Origin: an uncultured Hyphomonadaceae bacterium
Lineage (GTDB): Bacteria > Pseudomonadota > Alphaproteobacteria > Caulobacterales > Hyphomonadaceae
NCBI GenBank assembly: GCA_913057945.1
Contig: CAJXOF010000007.1
Span: 124,001 to 188,000 of the forward strand
Direction of reading: 5' to 3'
Length of the DNA stretch: 64,000 nt
Shown piece by piece: positions 1-8,365 of this stretch. How positions within the stretch are numbered: position 1 is the first letter of the stretch; each line of letters opens with the position of its first letter. A model generated the notes under the pieces. The model saw only the letters and a program-made list of their open reading frames with translations, did not search any database and was not told where the DNA came from. A program made the position numbers and the translations under genes.

Positions 1-535
1 GGCGATTGGATTCGCCCGGCTGGAAATCGGCGCGGTCCGCAATCGAATAGACCGCCTCGACCAGCGGGGAGCTTGGCTGGCGCGTGTCCGTCAAGGCGGC
101 TTCGACGTTCTCCAGCAAGGGCGCGTAGAACTGGGTCTGCCAGGTCTGCTCGATCATCTTCGGGTTCTGGAAGATCGGGTTTGCCTCAGCGGCGCTTCCC
201 GAAGAACAGGCATAGTAAACGAGCTTCGGGTCATAAGGGCTTGCCGCATTCGGCGTCATGACGGTCAGCCGGCCATATTTCGGCAAGGCGCGGGCTTCGG
301 CGTCCACGAATTCATAGACCCAGTCGAGGTCGTTCGGATTGAACGGATCCGACTGGTCAATCAGGATGATCGTGTGGGCCGGATCCTTGCGATCCGTACG
401 GCAGCTGGTGTCAGCCATCAGGCTTGGCGGCTGGTTGAACGCCACGACGGCGAACAAGGCAAAGACTACCCCCAGCATCAGCGCGATCATTCCGCGCCAG
501 AACCATGGGCCTCGGTCACTTCTGCGACGTGGCAT
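1..535 (-). CDS. Membrane-anchored vWA-like protein of unknown function (3' end outside window)
   Basis: Reading leftwards from an ATG at 535, an open frame runs off the window after about 178 codons, so the C-terminus is missing. The N-terminus is basic, followed by one hydrophobic segment at about residues 14-33, so a single-pass anchor with the rest outside the cytoplasm is likely. After it comes a stretch with HTIILIDQSDPFNP, which looks like the first strand and a degenerate MIDAS loop (D-x-S) of a von Willebrand A fold. Further on PSSPLVEAV resembles a second vWA segment. The fold call is inference from these motifs only. A good AAGGAG lies about 9 bases before the start, directly after the stop of the upstream gene (16 bp gap), so the two genes form an operon. 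Function not recognised. Confidence 0.72.
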   Translation of the reverse strand, partial: MPRRRSDRGPWFWRGMIALMLGVVFALFAVVAFNQPPSLMADTSCRTDRKDPAHTIILIDQSDPFNPNDLDWVYEFVDAEARALPKYGRLTVMTPNAASPYDPKLVYYACSSGSAAEANPIFQNPKMIEQTWQTQFYAPLLENVEAALTDTRQPSSPLVEAVYSIADRADFQPGESNR

Positions 536-550
536 CCCTTATGTCTCCTT

Positions 551-2137
551 CTAGGCCCGCCGAGCCTGGTCCACGGGAACGTGGGTAGCGCCCTTGGCAT
601 CGCGGACTTTGCCGATTTCGTCGGCAACTTTCTTCTCGATCGAGGACAGGCCTTTCTGGACCTGCTGGATGTGCTGTTCCAGCCATTCGCGGGTCTGGTT
701 CAGCGCCTTGATGTTATTATCGATCGTGGCAATTGCCTTGTTCGCCTGATCCCGTTCCTTGGAATACTCGAATGGCGGCAATTGGGGTGTGACGATTTCG
801 CTAAAGTATTCAGGGCATGGCGCCTGATCGCCGAGGCGGTCACGATTGGCATTACGCGCCCGGCGGTGGGCCTGGCGGTAAGCCACTTTCAGGCTGCGCT
901 CCTGGTCCGCTGCGCGGGCCGCGATGGCAGAGGCATAGTCCCGGCGCGTTTCGAGCAGGTTCATGGCCTTCTCGATCTCACGCTTGGCCGTGACATGGCG
1001 CGATTGCTGGGTCTCGAACCAGAGGCGGCAGCTGGAGAAATACTCTGACAGGTCATCGCGCACGCCATTGCGGACTTCCTGGCGGCGCTCATAGGCCTTG
1101 CGCTCTTTCCGCCAGACGCGGCCATAGCCCGGATAGCGATCGGAAATACGATCATAGCCCTCATAGATGGCAAGACCAAAGACAGCGAGCCCCATGAAGA
1201 GCAGGCCCAGGGCGAGGAAGCTTTCCAGACCGAAAATGTTCGGGAACATCGACATGAGGACGTCGCCCGGCGCAATCGAGAACATGGAGAATGTTCCGAG
1301 CGTGCCGGCGGCCGTGGCGGCTTGCAGGCCCGTCTCAACGGCGTCCCGGAAATGCGCAACGAAGAAGTTCAGGAAGATGCCGGCAAGGACAAAAATCATC
1401 GCGACCGCGCCGCCCATGATCTTGGCCGGCAGGGCGGGATGGTTCAGGTATCGCAGGCCGAAGAAGCCCGCGATCACGCCGAACACGACATTCACCGACG
1501 ACACGCCAAAGGCGATCATCAGGCCGCCCATCAGGCCGTTGGCCTGCGCATCCTTGAACAGGAGCGCGTTGAAGCCGCCTTCGAGGATCATGATGAAGAT
1601 CAGGATGGCGACGGCCTGCTCGACATTCTTCTTGATGTCAGGCGTGCGGTCGCCGATCCGGTCGCCGTGACGCAGCTTGAATTGCTGAAGCTCGATGATC
1701 GCCGCGGAATGGGTTTCCTTGGCATCGTGCACATCATCCAGCTCGTAATGCCGGTATTCGTTCTCTTCAGACTTGATCGCTTCGCGCAGTTGGTCCGGAT
1801 AGATGTCGATCGGCGTGTAGTCGCTGATATAATTGCGGACTGTCGCGGCCGTCGTGGTCAGCCATGTGCCGAGACCGCGGCGCACATCTTCTGCGCGTTC
1901 AGCGATCTGCTGCTCGCATTCGCTCCACTGGTCAGGGGTTGCCGCATCAGAGGCCGGCAGGCCGTCGCGGCCATCCTTCTTGGCGGTGACCTTGGTGAAC
2001 TGGCGGTTCAGCCCCAGATACCCCTGGGCGCGCTTGCCCTTCAGCCCGTGATCGGAAAGATCGTTGCGGATTTCCAGCGACTTGATTTTACTCTGGCATC
2101 CAACATCCGCGCCCCAGCGCACAGCATTCTTCGACAT
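551..2137 (-). CDS. Four-TM membrane protein with C-terminal coiled coil, unknown function
   Basis: 528 residues from the ATG at 2137, chosen because AGAGGAT sits 8 bases upstream; a longer start at 2170 lacks such a site. A soluble N-terminal region (about 170 residues, charged) is followed by four hydrophobic segments at about 172-194, 203-231, 239-262 and 304-326. A long charged, helical C-terminal region follows (about 335-528) that looks coiled-coil, with many Arg, Glu and Gln. No family is recognised. It is translationally close to the vWA-like gene downstream, so the two products probably act together at the inner membrane. It is transcribed away from the zinc-receptor genes at 2298. 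Confidence 0.8.
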   Translation of the reverse strand: MSKNAVRWGADVGCQSKIKSLEIRNDLSDHGLKGKRAQGYLGLNRQFTKVTAKKDGRDGLPASDAATPDQWSECEQQIAERAEDVRRGLGTWLTTTAATVRNYISDYTPIDIYPDQLREAIKSEENEYRHYELDDVHDAKETHSAAIIELQQFKLRHGDRIGDRTPDIKKNVEQAVAILIFIMILEGGFNALLFKDAQANGLMGGLMIAFGVSSVNVVFGVIAGFFGLRYLNHPALPAKIMGGAVAMIFVLAGIFLNFFVAHFRDAVETGLQAATAAGTLGTFSMFSIAPGDVLMSMFPNIFGLESFLALGLLFMGLAVFGLAIYEGYDRISDRYPGYGRVWRKERKAYERRQEVRNGVRDDLSEYFSSCRLWFETQQSRHVTAKREIEKAMNLLETRRDYASAIAARAADQERSLKVAYRQAHRRARNANRDRLGDQAPCPEYFSEIVTPQLPPFEYSKERDQANKAIATIDNNIKALNQTREWLEQHIQQVQKGLSSIEKKVADEIGKVRDAKGATHVPVDQARRA

Positions 2138-2239
2138 GCTACATCCTCTTAACAGCTCAAGGCTTTTCATTAACTTTCGCGAGGATGCGGTGGCTTGGTT
2201 ACTGAAGCGTGAAAGCTGGCGCAGTAAGTGTGGATCGTA

Positions 2240-2251
2240 ATGTTTTTACAT
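2240..2251. promoter_or_regulatory. AT-rich dyad upstream of zinc-receptor genes, possible Zur-type operator
   Basis: ATGT-N4-ACAT lies in the divergent intergenic region, 46 bases before the small His protein that precedes the ZnuD-like receptor. Zinc-uptake genes in alphaproteobacteria are commonly repressed by Zur at AT-rich palindromes, so this is a candidate operator. It is a short match with no second copy in the window; treat it as a hint only. Confidence 0.25.
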
Positions 2252-2297
2252 GCGTTGGTGCTTGCCGCTCGGCTCACGAAAATGTAACAGAATAACT

Positions 2298-2600
2298 ATG
2301 AGCGCCCGGCATCACCGCACATACCGACTGGCCTTCCTCGCAGCCCTGTTCGTTTTCGTTCAGGCGCTGGCGCTGAGCCATGCTGCGGCACATGCCGATA
2401 AGCCGCACGACCATTACGGCGTCACCTGTGATCTGACGGCTGTGGCGCATGTGCAAATCGTGTTGCCGGATGTACTGGCCAGCCCGTTTGTGTTTCCGGT
2501 TGAGACTGCAGTCACCGAACCGTACTTCTCGCAACCCCTCTGGATTCGTCCGCCCGGCCGCGCGCCGCCGCCGCGAAGTCCGCCTTCCCCTCAGCAATAG
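2298..2600 (+). CDS. Small secreted His-containing protein, DUF2946-like
   Basis: 100 residues from the ATG at 2298; the frame is open upstream but this start gives a clean signal peptide (basic MSARHHRTYR, then a hydrophobic core to the Ala-rich SHAAAHA). The mature part contains His and Asp (ADKPHDHYG) and one Cys. The C-terminus is a proline/arginine-rich tail (RPPGRAPPPRSP), a pattern seen in short DUF2946-type proteins next to metal TonB receptors. It is 57 bases upstream of the ZnuD-like gene and probably co-transcribed. A periplasmic metal-binding accessory role is inference; no catalytic motif is visible. Confidence 0.65.
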   Translation: MSARHHRTYRLAFLAALFVFVQALALSHAAAHADKPHDHYGVTCDLTAVAHVQIVLPDVLASPFVFPVETAVTEPYFSQPLWIRPPGRAPPPRSPPSPQQ

Positions 2601-2657
2601 CGACTGATCCTGCCGTCTGCGGGCGGCGTTCCCTATTGTCTGAAGGACTCCCAGAAC

Positions 2658-4775
2658 ATGAAATCCCATATCTCCCGCCGCGCTGTTGCGGCCTCGCTCC
2701 TGCTGGGCGCAAGTCCGCTTGCTCTCGCTCAGGAAGCCCCTGCCACCCTTGAAACCGTGATTGTCACCGGGGTTGGTCCCCAGCGCGAAACCGATGAAAT
2801 GATCGGCAACGCTTCCGCCATCAATCGCGATGAACTGATCCAGAAACTCTCCGGAACGCTCGGCGATACGCTCGCCGGGGAGCCCGGCGTATCGACCACA
2901 TTCTTCGGCCAGGGCGCGAGTCGCCCGGTCCTGCGCGGTCTTGGCGCCGAGCGTGTGCTGGTGCTGACCAATGGGATCGGCGCGATTGATGCCTCCGCCG
3001 CCTCGCCCGACCACCAGGTTGCCACGGATGGGATCGATGCGGAGAAGATCGAGATACTCAGGGGCCCGGCGGCGCTGGCCTATGGCGGCCAGGCCATTGG
3101 GGGCGTGGTCAATGTGATCGACGGCCTGATCGTGGAAGACCTGCCCGAGCGCGCCATCTCGTTCGATGGGCTCGCCGCCAGCAGCAGTGTCAGCGAAGGC
3201 ACGGAAGCCGCCGGCAAGGCGCGCTTTTCGACCGGGCCTTTCGTCCTGACATTGTCAGCCTCGACGCGCGACTTTGGCGACTATGACATTCCGGGCTTTG
3301 CCGAATCCTCTGCTGCCCGCGCTGCCGAAGAGGCCGAGCATGAAGCGGAAGGCGAGGAAGAGCACGAGGAGCACGAAGAAGTCCGCGACACGATGGAGAA
3401 CTCTTTCCTTCAGACCGATACTTATGCGGCCGGGCTGTCCTGGGTCGGTGAGGATGCGTTCTTCGGCGTTGGCATCCGGCAGCAGAATTCCAGCTATGGC
3501 CTTCCCGGCCACGAGCATCATGAAGAAGAGGAAGAACCAGGCGCCGAAGAAGAGGAAGCACATGAAGAGGAATTCCCGTTCATCGACCTTGAACAGACCC
3601 GCTATGATATTCGCGGCGGGATGAATCTGGATATCGGGCTCTTCACGAAGATCGCCGGCAATCTCTCGGTCGCTGACTATGAACACACCGAATTCGAAGC
3701 GCCAGGCGAACCGGGGACGATCTATTCGACCGAAGGCACCGAGGGCCGCTTCGAACTCGGCCATGCGTTCGGGAATTTCGCGGGCGCGACCGGCCTCCAA
3801 TTCCTGGACAAGGACCTCGGCTCGGAAGGCGAGGAATCCTTCCTGACACCGACCTCCACGAAAAATGTGGGCGTGTTCCACTACGAAACGCTGGAACTGG
3901 AAGACCAGTCCGGGCTTGAAGGCGGCCTCCGGTTCGACCGAACGGAGCTGGATAATGCGGTTCAGGGCGAGCAGAGCTTTGACCTGTTCAGTGCATCCCT
4001 CGGGGCGCACAAGCATTGGAGTTCCGGCTGGTTCGCCGGCCTGCAGCTTGGCTATACCGAACGCGCCCCGAATGAGAGCGAATTGTTCGCCGACGGAGCG
4101 CACCTCGCGACCAGCCAGTACGAAGTCGGCAATATTGATCTCGACAAGGAAAGCGGCACCAATCTCGAAGCGACCCTGCGGTGGGAGAATGACCGGTTCA
4201 GCCTGGGCGGCAATGTCTATTACACGGACTTTGATGGCTTCATTTACCTGACACCCGGCACCGTTGATGAGGGCGGCACGGCGGTTGATGAGCTGGACGG
4301 CTTCCCGATCTATCTGTTCCTGCAACAGGGCGCCCAGTTCACCGGCGCGGAAATCCAGGGCGAGGCCCGGTTCCCGGAAGGCCTGATGGGCGCAGACTGG
4401 ACCACGACGGCCAGTCTCGATTTTGTGGACGGGGAATTGGAGGATGGCAGCAATGTGCCTTACCTGCCCCCGCTGACCTTCCACGCCTCGCTGGATGCCG
4501 ATTGGGGCCTCTGGTCGGCTGGATGGACGCTCACGGCGACCGCAGACCAGGACGATCCCGGCGCTGGTAATCTGCCGACGGACGGCTACGTCACCACCGG
4601 CCTTCGCGCCGCCATCGACCTCGCCGAGGCGGGCTATGGCCAGGACGGCACGCAGCTCTTCGTGGAAGGGCGCAATCTGACCGATGAGGAAGTGCGCTAT
4701 GCCACGTCTGTCCTGAAGGATGCCGTCCCGGCGCCGGGCCGGAACATCCGTGTGGGCATCAGGGTGGCGTTCTAG
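2658..4775 (+). CDS. znuD: TonB-dependent outer membrane receptor, ZnuD-like zinc importer
   Basis: 705 residues: signal peptide to about residue 24, TonB-box-like ETVIVTG at 32-38, plug domain with LRGPAALAYGGQAIGGVVN (about 134-152), then a 22-strand-type barrel ending in the aromatic/hydrophobic C-terminus VGIRVAF. Two loops are strikingly rich in His and Glu (about 222-241 and 285-305, including GHEHHEEEEE), which in ZnuD receptors bind zinc at the cell surface. That and the small His protein upstream support zinc as substrate; a related metal cannot be excluded. It converges with phyR, 42 bases away. Confidence 0.88.
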   Translation: MKSHISRRAVAASLLLGASPLALAQEAPATLETVIVTGVGPQRETDEMIGNASAINRDELIQKLSGTLGDTLAGEPGVSTTFFGQGASRPVLRGLGAERVLVLTNGIGAIDASAASPDHQVATDGIDAEKIEILRGPAALAYGGQAIGGVVNVIDGLIVEDLPERAISFDGLAASSSVSEGTEAAGKARFSTGPFVLTLSASTRDFGDYDIPGFAESSAARAAEEAEHEAEGEEEHEEHEEVRDTMENSFLQTDTYAAGLSWVGEDAFFGVGIRQQNSSYGLPGHEHHEEEEEPGAEEEEAHEEEFPFIDLEQTRYDIRGGMNLDIGLFTKIAGNLSVADYEHTEFEAPGEPGTIYSTEGTEGRFELGHAFGNFAGATGLQFLDKDLGSEGEESFLTPTSTKNVGVFHYETLELEDQSGLEGGLRFDRTELDNAVQGEQSFDLFSASLGAHKHWSSGWFAGLQLGYTERAPNESELFADGAHLATSQYEVGNIDLDKESGTNLEATLRWENDRFSLGGNVYYTDFDGFIYLTPGTVDEGGTAVDELDGFPIYLFLQQGAQFTGAEIQGEARFPEGLMGADWTTTASLDFVDGELEDGSNVPYLPPLTFHASLDADWGLWSAGWTLTATADQDDPGAGNLPTDGYVTTGLRAAIDLAEAGYGQDGTQLFVEGRNLTDEEVRYATSVLKDAVPAPGRNIRVGIRVAF

Positions 4776-4776
4776 T

Positions 4777-4801
4777 CAGGCCAGCACCCACAGGCGGCCT
4801 G
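4777..4801. terminator. Hairpin between convergent genes, possible terminator
   Basis: CAGGCC and GGCCTG form a 6-bp stem between the stops of the zinc receptor and phyR. There is no real T-run, so termination is only inferred from its position between converging genes. Confidence 0.3.
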
Positions 4802-4817
4802 GTTTGCGAATCCGCGA

Positions 4818-5594
4818 TCAGGCCGTTTCCTGCCCCAGGAAGGCAGACAGGATGGCCTGGTCGACGACCGTGCGCACATGCAGCGGCTCGAACGGTTTCG
4901 GAATCAGGTAGGAAGGCTCGTCATCCTGCCCCTGGAGCAGCATTTCCGGATAGGCCGTGATGTAGATGACCGGCACCTCGCGGTTCATCTTGCTGAAGAT
5001 TTCCTTCACCGCATCAATGCCGACCGATCCATCCGCCAGACGCAGATCCGACAGGATCAGGCCAAACTCGCTTTCCTCGGCCAGCTTGACCGCTTCGGTC
5101 TGGGTCGTTGCGACGCCGACCACATTGTGTCCGGCTTCCTTCACGATCTGGGAGAGCTGGTAGGAAATCATCGATTCATCCTCGATGATCAGGACCGACG
5201 TGCTGACCTCATTGGCGATGGCCGATTCCGCGGTGCGCAGCATCTCTTCAACGTCCGAGATGCCCACCGACAAGATCCGGGCAGCCTCTTGAACAGAGAA
5301 GCCTTCGACAACCGTCAACAACAGCGACCGACGCTGGAGCGTGGTCATGGCGTTCAATATCTTTGCGATCCCGGTCTCGTCCGTCAGCGTCGACACACGC
5401 TTTCTGATCGACTTGTCGAGTTCGGCAAACAAATCCGCTTTCTGGAATTTCAGGTCCGGGGCAACAGAAATCCTGAAAATGAGCGACTCGATCATGTCTT
5501 CCACGGCTTCATCGCCGTTTTGCTGCTCTCCCATCAGTCCGCGGGCATAGCGACGCAGATAAGGTAGCTCAGAAGATATCAAGTCCGAGAGCAT
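4818..5594 (-). CDS. phyR: PhyR-type general stress response regulator
   Basis: 258 residues. Residues about 1-125 resemble a region 2/region 4 sigma-like (EcfG-like) domain, ending with the helix-turn-helix stretch VQEAARILSVGISDVEEML. Residues about 132-250 are a receiver domain with acidic pocket E138/D139, phospho-acceptor D183 (LILSDLRLADG), T213 and K233. In this family phosphorylation frees the sigma-like domain to sequester the anti-sigma factor NepR and release EcfG. The usual partners nepR and ecfG are not in this window; the neighbour is a HWE kinase on the same strand, a plausible phosphodonor. All key receiver residues are present. Confidence 0.95.
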   Translation of the reverse strand: MLSDLISSELPYLRRYARGLMGEQQNGDEAVEDMIESLIFRISVAPDLKFQKADLFAELDKSIRKRVSTLTDETGIAKILNAMTTLQRRSLLLTVVEGFSVQEAARILSVGISDVEEMLRTAESAIANEVSTSVLIIEDESMISYQLSQIVKEAGHNVVGVATTQTEAVKLAEESEFGLILSDLRLADGSVGIDAVKEIFSKMNREVPVIYITAYPEMLLQGQDDEPSYLIPKPFEPLHVRTVVDQAILSAFLGQETA

Positions 5595-5974
5595 TTCGCT
5601 CTTGCCCCCTATGAGAATTCATTTGTTTCGGCCACGCGATGGCCCGCTCACCGACACCATCGTGTTCGGCACAAATGCATAACCAAACCTTAAGGACAAT
5701 ATCCGCCGGCAAAGTCAAAAACTTCCCGCCTGAGGGGAATTATTAGCAGTTTTTCTCCACTTGTGTAGTAATCACAGCAGAATACAAGCCTGTGCAATCG
5801 TCTGCATTGCCCCGTAAGATTTACATGACAATCGCGTGTTGATGCGCAAACGACGCCTCCACTACCGCGCCAATCTGTTGCAGATACAACAGAAAGCACC
5901 TCCCGATATCCGGCCCGAACTTCCCGCTGGCGCAGGTTTTCGCAGCTGGAACTGTTATTCACACGCTCTTTCGG
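5595..5974. other. Gene-free interval upstream of phyR
   Basis: 380 bases between the HWE kinase stop and the phyR start. It is more AT-rich than its flanks and must hold the phyR promoter. No convincing gene, sigma-EcfG promoter pair (GGAAC with a correctly spaced CGTT) or strong hairpin was found. A 90-codon frame inside it lacks any protein-like features. Confidence 0.5.
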
Positions 5975-7069
5975 TCAGGCGGGCCGGATTAATTCCATCC
6001 GGTAGCCCTCCGGTCTGGGGCCATTTTCCAGGGTCGCCCCGATCTGGCTGGCTGAAGCCTTCATGATGCGCTTGCCCAGACCGGCCATGGAGGTCTCGTC
6101 AGGGGCCGCCTGCACAGGCGCGCCGCCATTGTCCTCGCAGACGACTTTCAGGGTGCCGTCTTCCTGCATGGCGCCGGTAATCAGGACCTGTCCGGCCTCG
6201 CCATCCGCAAATGCGTGCTTGATCGAGTTGGCGGCAAACTCGCTCACGATCACCGCAAGGGAGCTGGCGACCAAGGTCGATATGGCCACCGGCTCCGCCT
6301 CACACCTGATGCTGACATGCTCCGGCGCGGAATCCTGTAGCAGGCCGGTAATGCGGGTGAGGAACTCATCCATCATGACCGCATCATCCAGAGGCGAGTC
6401 ATGCAACATCTCGTGGAGCGCCGCGGTCGCCTCGATCCGCCGGCCGATCGTATCGAAAGCGTCCGTCATATCCGCTCCGCGCCGCACGCGCCCCTGATAG
6501 ATGCGCACCAGGGAGGCGACGGACTGCAGCGAGTTCTTGACCCTGTGGTCCATCTCGTCACGCAGGACCCTCTGGGTCTTCAGGGCCAGTCTCAGGTCGA
6601 GTTCCCGCATCACCTGGCGCGCCAGGGTGCGCAGGGCTTTCTTCTGGAAATCGTTGAGCGCGTTCGGTTTGGTATCGAGCACGCACAACGTTCCGATAGG
6701 CAGGCCATTCGGGGCCCTGAGCAGCGCGCCGGCATAGAAGCGCAGGCCATCGGCCGGTGTGCAAAGCTCATTGTCCGCCGTGCGGGGGTCCTTGTGGGTA
6801 TCGTTGATCTCGACAAAATCGGCGCTGAGAATGACATGCGAACAGATCGACGTGGCCAACGGCGTTTCACGCGCACCGATGCCGACCTCGGCCTTGAACC
6901 ATTGCCGGTCTTCGTCGATCAGATTGACCACCGAAATCGGTACATTGCAGAGCGTGGAGGCGAGTTCGACAATCTCGTCGAATTCGGATTCCCGCGGCGT
7001 ATCGAGAATATCATATTTGCGGAGGGTCTCGAGCCGGAGCGCTTGGTCTGGGTGCGGGGCGGCTTTCAT
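5975..7069 (-). CDS. GAF-domain HWE/HisKA_2 sensor histidine kinase
   Basis: 364 residues, no membrane segment, so cytosolic. Residues about 20-160 form a GAF domain (typical LCNVPISVVNLIDEDRQWFK start and ICSHVI). The dimerisation/phosphotransfer helix carries DEMDHRVKNSLQSV with the phospho-accepting H175. The HATPase_c domain has EFAANSIKHAF (N281) and CEDNGGAP (G315/G316). This is the HisKA_2/HWE class that usually feeds PhyR in alphaproteobacteria. It sits upstream of phyR on the same strand across a 380-bp gap, so probably a separate transcript. Ligand of the GAF domain unknown. Confidence 0.9.
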   Translation of the reverse strand: MKAAPHPDQALRLETLRKYDILDTPRESEFDEIVELASTLCNVPISVVNLIDEDRQWFKAEVGIGARETPLATSICSHVILSADFVEINDTHKDPRTADNELCTPADGLRFYAGALLRAPNGLPIGTLCVLDTKPNALNDFQKKALRTLARQVMRELDLRLALKTQRVLRDEMDHRVKNSLQSVASLVRIYQGRVRRGADMTDAFDTIGRRIEATAALHEMLHDSPLDDAVMMDEFLTRITGLLQDSAPEHVSIRCEAEPVAISTLVASSLAVIVSEFAANSIKHAFADGEAGQVLITGAMQEDGTLKVVCEDNGGAPVQAAPDETSMAGLGKRIMKASASQIGATLENGPRPEGYRMELIRPA

Positions 7070-7255
7070 ACAGGCAGTATTCCACTCTGAAGGATTTGTG
7101 TGTCACCCCCAGTATAAACGAAGTTTAATAAAAAAAGGAAACCGGCAATGCCATCCCATGACCAGGGCCGGGAGCGAGGGGGCCATGACGCCAACAGACG
7201 CGACGCCCGTCAAGGCGCTTGGTGGGAAGCGAATTTCGTAAAAAATCTGCTCTGC

Positions 7256-7654
7256 TCAGGGGTCCGGCAGCGGCAGGCCCTGAGCCGCGCCTGCCCTGCA
7301 GAAAGGGAGGAAACCGGCGAGCGCGTTCGCACACAGGGCGAAACGCCCCGGCCTGCGCCGGTGGGAGGGCAGATGAAGGAGGTGCGGAAACTCCCCTGCC
7401 AGCGCGGCGCGCAAGGCGCGGGAAGGCGTGTGCGTGAACGGACGGGTCTGCGGCGCCCGGCCGGAGAGATCATCCGACAGGGACAGGATGTTCACCCTGC
7501 CCCGCGCGTCCACCCCCCACAGCATTTGCGAGCCCGGCCCGCCCGCGCGGCGGAACCACGCCTTCAGGCGCTGAATGCGCCAGAAGATCAGCGGCCAGAC
7601 CGGGTAGAGATACCAGGGCAGGTTCTGAATCGGGGAGAACAGCGAACAATCCAT
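7256..7654 (-). CDS. Hypothetical protein with amphipathic N-terminus
   Basis: 132 codons. The N-terminal half is protein-like: SPIQNLPWYLYPVWPLIFWR is a Trp/Pro-rich hydrophobic segment that could lie in or on the membrane, followed by basic and Gly-rich residues and a short strand-like WGVDARGRVNILSLSDD. The C-terminal half is Arg/Pro/Ala-rich and low in sequence character. A GGAGG lies about 14 bases before the ATG. No family recognised. It is isolated from neighbours by a stretch of intergenic DNA with palindromic repeats. Confidence 0.5.
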   Translation of the reverse strand: MDCSLFSPIQNLPWYLYPVWPLIFWRIQRLKAWFRRAGGPGSQMLWGVDARGRVNILSLSDDLSGRAPQTRPFTHTPSRALRAALAGEFPHLLHLPSHRRRPGRFALCANALAGFLPFCRAGAAQGLPLPDP

Positions 7655-7775
7655 CGCCGCGCAGTATACCTCCGCCCACAGAGGGGGAGGACAAGTTTAT
7701 TTTTGGGGTAATGGGCGCGGCAGGATGGGGCGCGTTTGAGGGGGGATAGGGCTGCGCTCCGTCAGAACCCCATCT

Positions 7776-7921
7776 TGTCATCCCGGAAAATTCGCAGGAT
7801 TTATCCGCGACCCAGACGGGGGTTTGACCGCAACCAGCTATCCTTCGACTTCGCTCAGGATGAGTCCCTCAAGCATTGCACCCCTATAGCGCTCATGCTG
7901 AGCGCCGTCGAAGCATCCGCG
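7776..7921. repeat. Composite palindromic intergenic repeat, copy 1
   Basis: Two linked parts. First TGTCATCCCGG ... CCGCGACCCAG (7776-7815). Then an imperfect inverted repeat with CCTTCGACTTCGCTCAGGAT on the left (7842-7864) and the matching CTCATGCTGAGCGCCGTCGA on the right (about 7891-7915). Both parts recur in opposite orientation at 8914-8996. It lies in about 510 bases without a gene (7655-8164), so it looks like a REP/BIME-type mobile intergenic element. The rest of the interval shows nothing recognisable except the leader of the 42-residue gene at 8165. Confidence 0.7.
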
Positions 7922-8164
7922 CGGGCTGGTGCGCGCGGCTCAGCCGGAGGCGCGAAACCTCACCTCATGGAAGTGCCTTACATTCGCTCCAATGCGCGCC
8001 TATCTGAGTCCTACGCCGCTGCGCCATTCCGGGCGCACCTGTCCGGCGAGCTCCTTCTGTACTGACTGTTTCAGCCCGCGTCGCAAACGCGCGCTGCTCT
8101 GCCCGGATCGCCGGCGCCCGGTTTCCTGCGCCGCACCAAATGGCGCAAGCCAAAGGAGACCCTC

Positions 8165-8293
8165 ATGGCCAAAGGTCAGAAGAAATCGAACAAGGAAATC
8201 CGCAAGCCGAAAGCGGAAAAGCCCAAGACCAATGCGTCGAACCCGACGCTGAAAGCCGACTCCATGCTGGGCGTCGAGAAGAAGAAGCGCTGA
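8165..8293 (+). CDS. Small basic conserved protein, 42 residues
   Basis: A short frame from ATG 8165 to TGA 8293 with a strong AAAGGAG seven bases upstream. The product is almost entirely Lys/Glu/Asn/Ala (MAKGQKKSNKEIRKPKAEKP then a short tail ending KKKR), with no hydrophobic segment. Short Lys-rich proteins with this opening are, from memory, widespread in alphaproteobacteria as uncharacterised proteins; that statement is recall, not a search. The basic charge suggests nucleic acid or ribosome binding, which is inference. Confidence 0.75.
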   Translation: MAKGQKKSNKEIRKPKAEKPKTNASNPTLKADSMLGVEKKKR

Positions 8294-8365
8294 GGCCGCC
8301 GCCACAGGCTAGAATGAGCGAGGGCCGGGCGTATCCCCACGCCTGCCCTCGTGCGCTCATAGGGC

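Noticed and set aside
374-1048. 224-codon plus-strand frame
   Set aside because: It lies antisense to the four-TM gene and reads like reverse-complement composition; no ribosome site or domain.
3255-4484. 409-codon minus-strand frame
   Set aside because: Mirror frame of the zinc receptor gene; the receptor on the plus strand has a signal peptide, plug and barrel.
5948-5952. GGAAC as a possible EcfG -35 element
   Set aside because: No CGTT at 16-17 bases downstream, and it points into the end of the HWE kinase gene.
5690-5962. 90-codon frame upstream of phyR, tested as a possible NepR
   Set aside because: No NepR motif and no ribosome site; composition is not protein-like.
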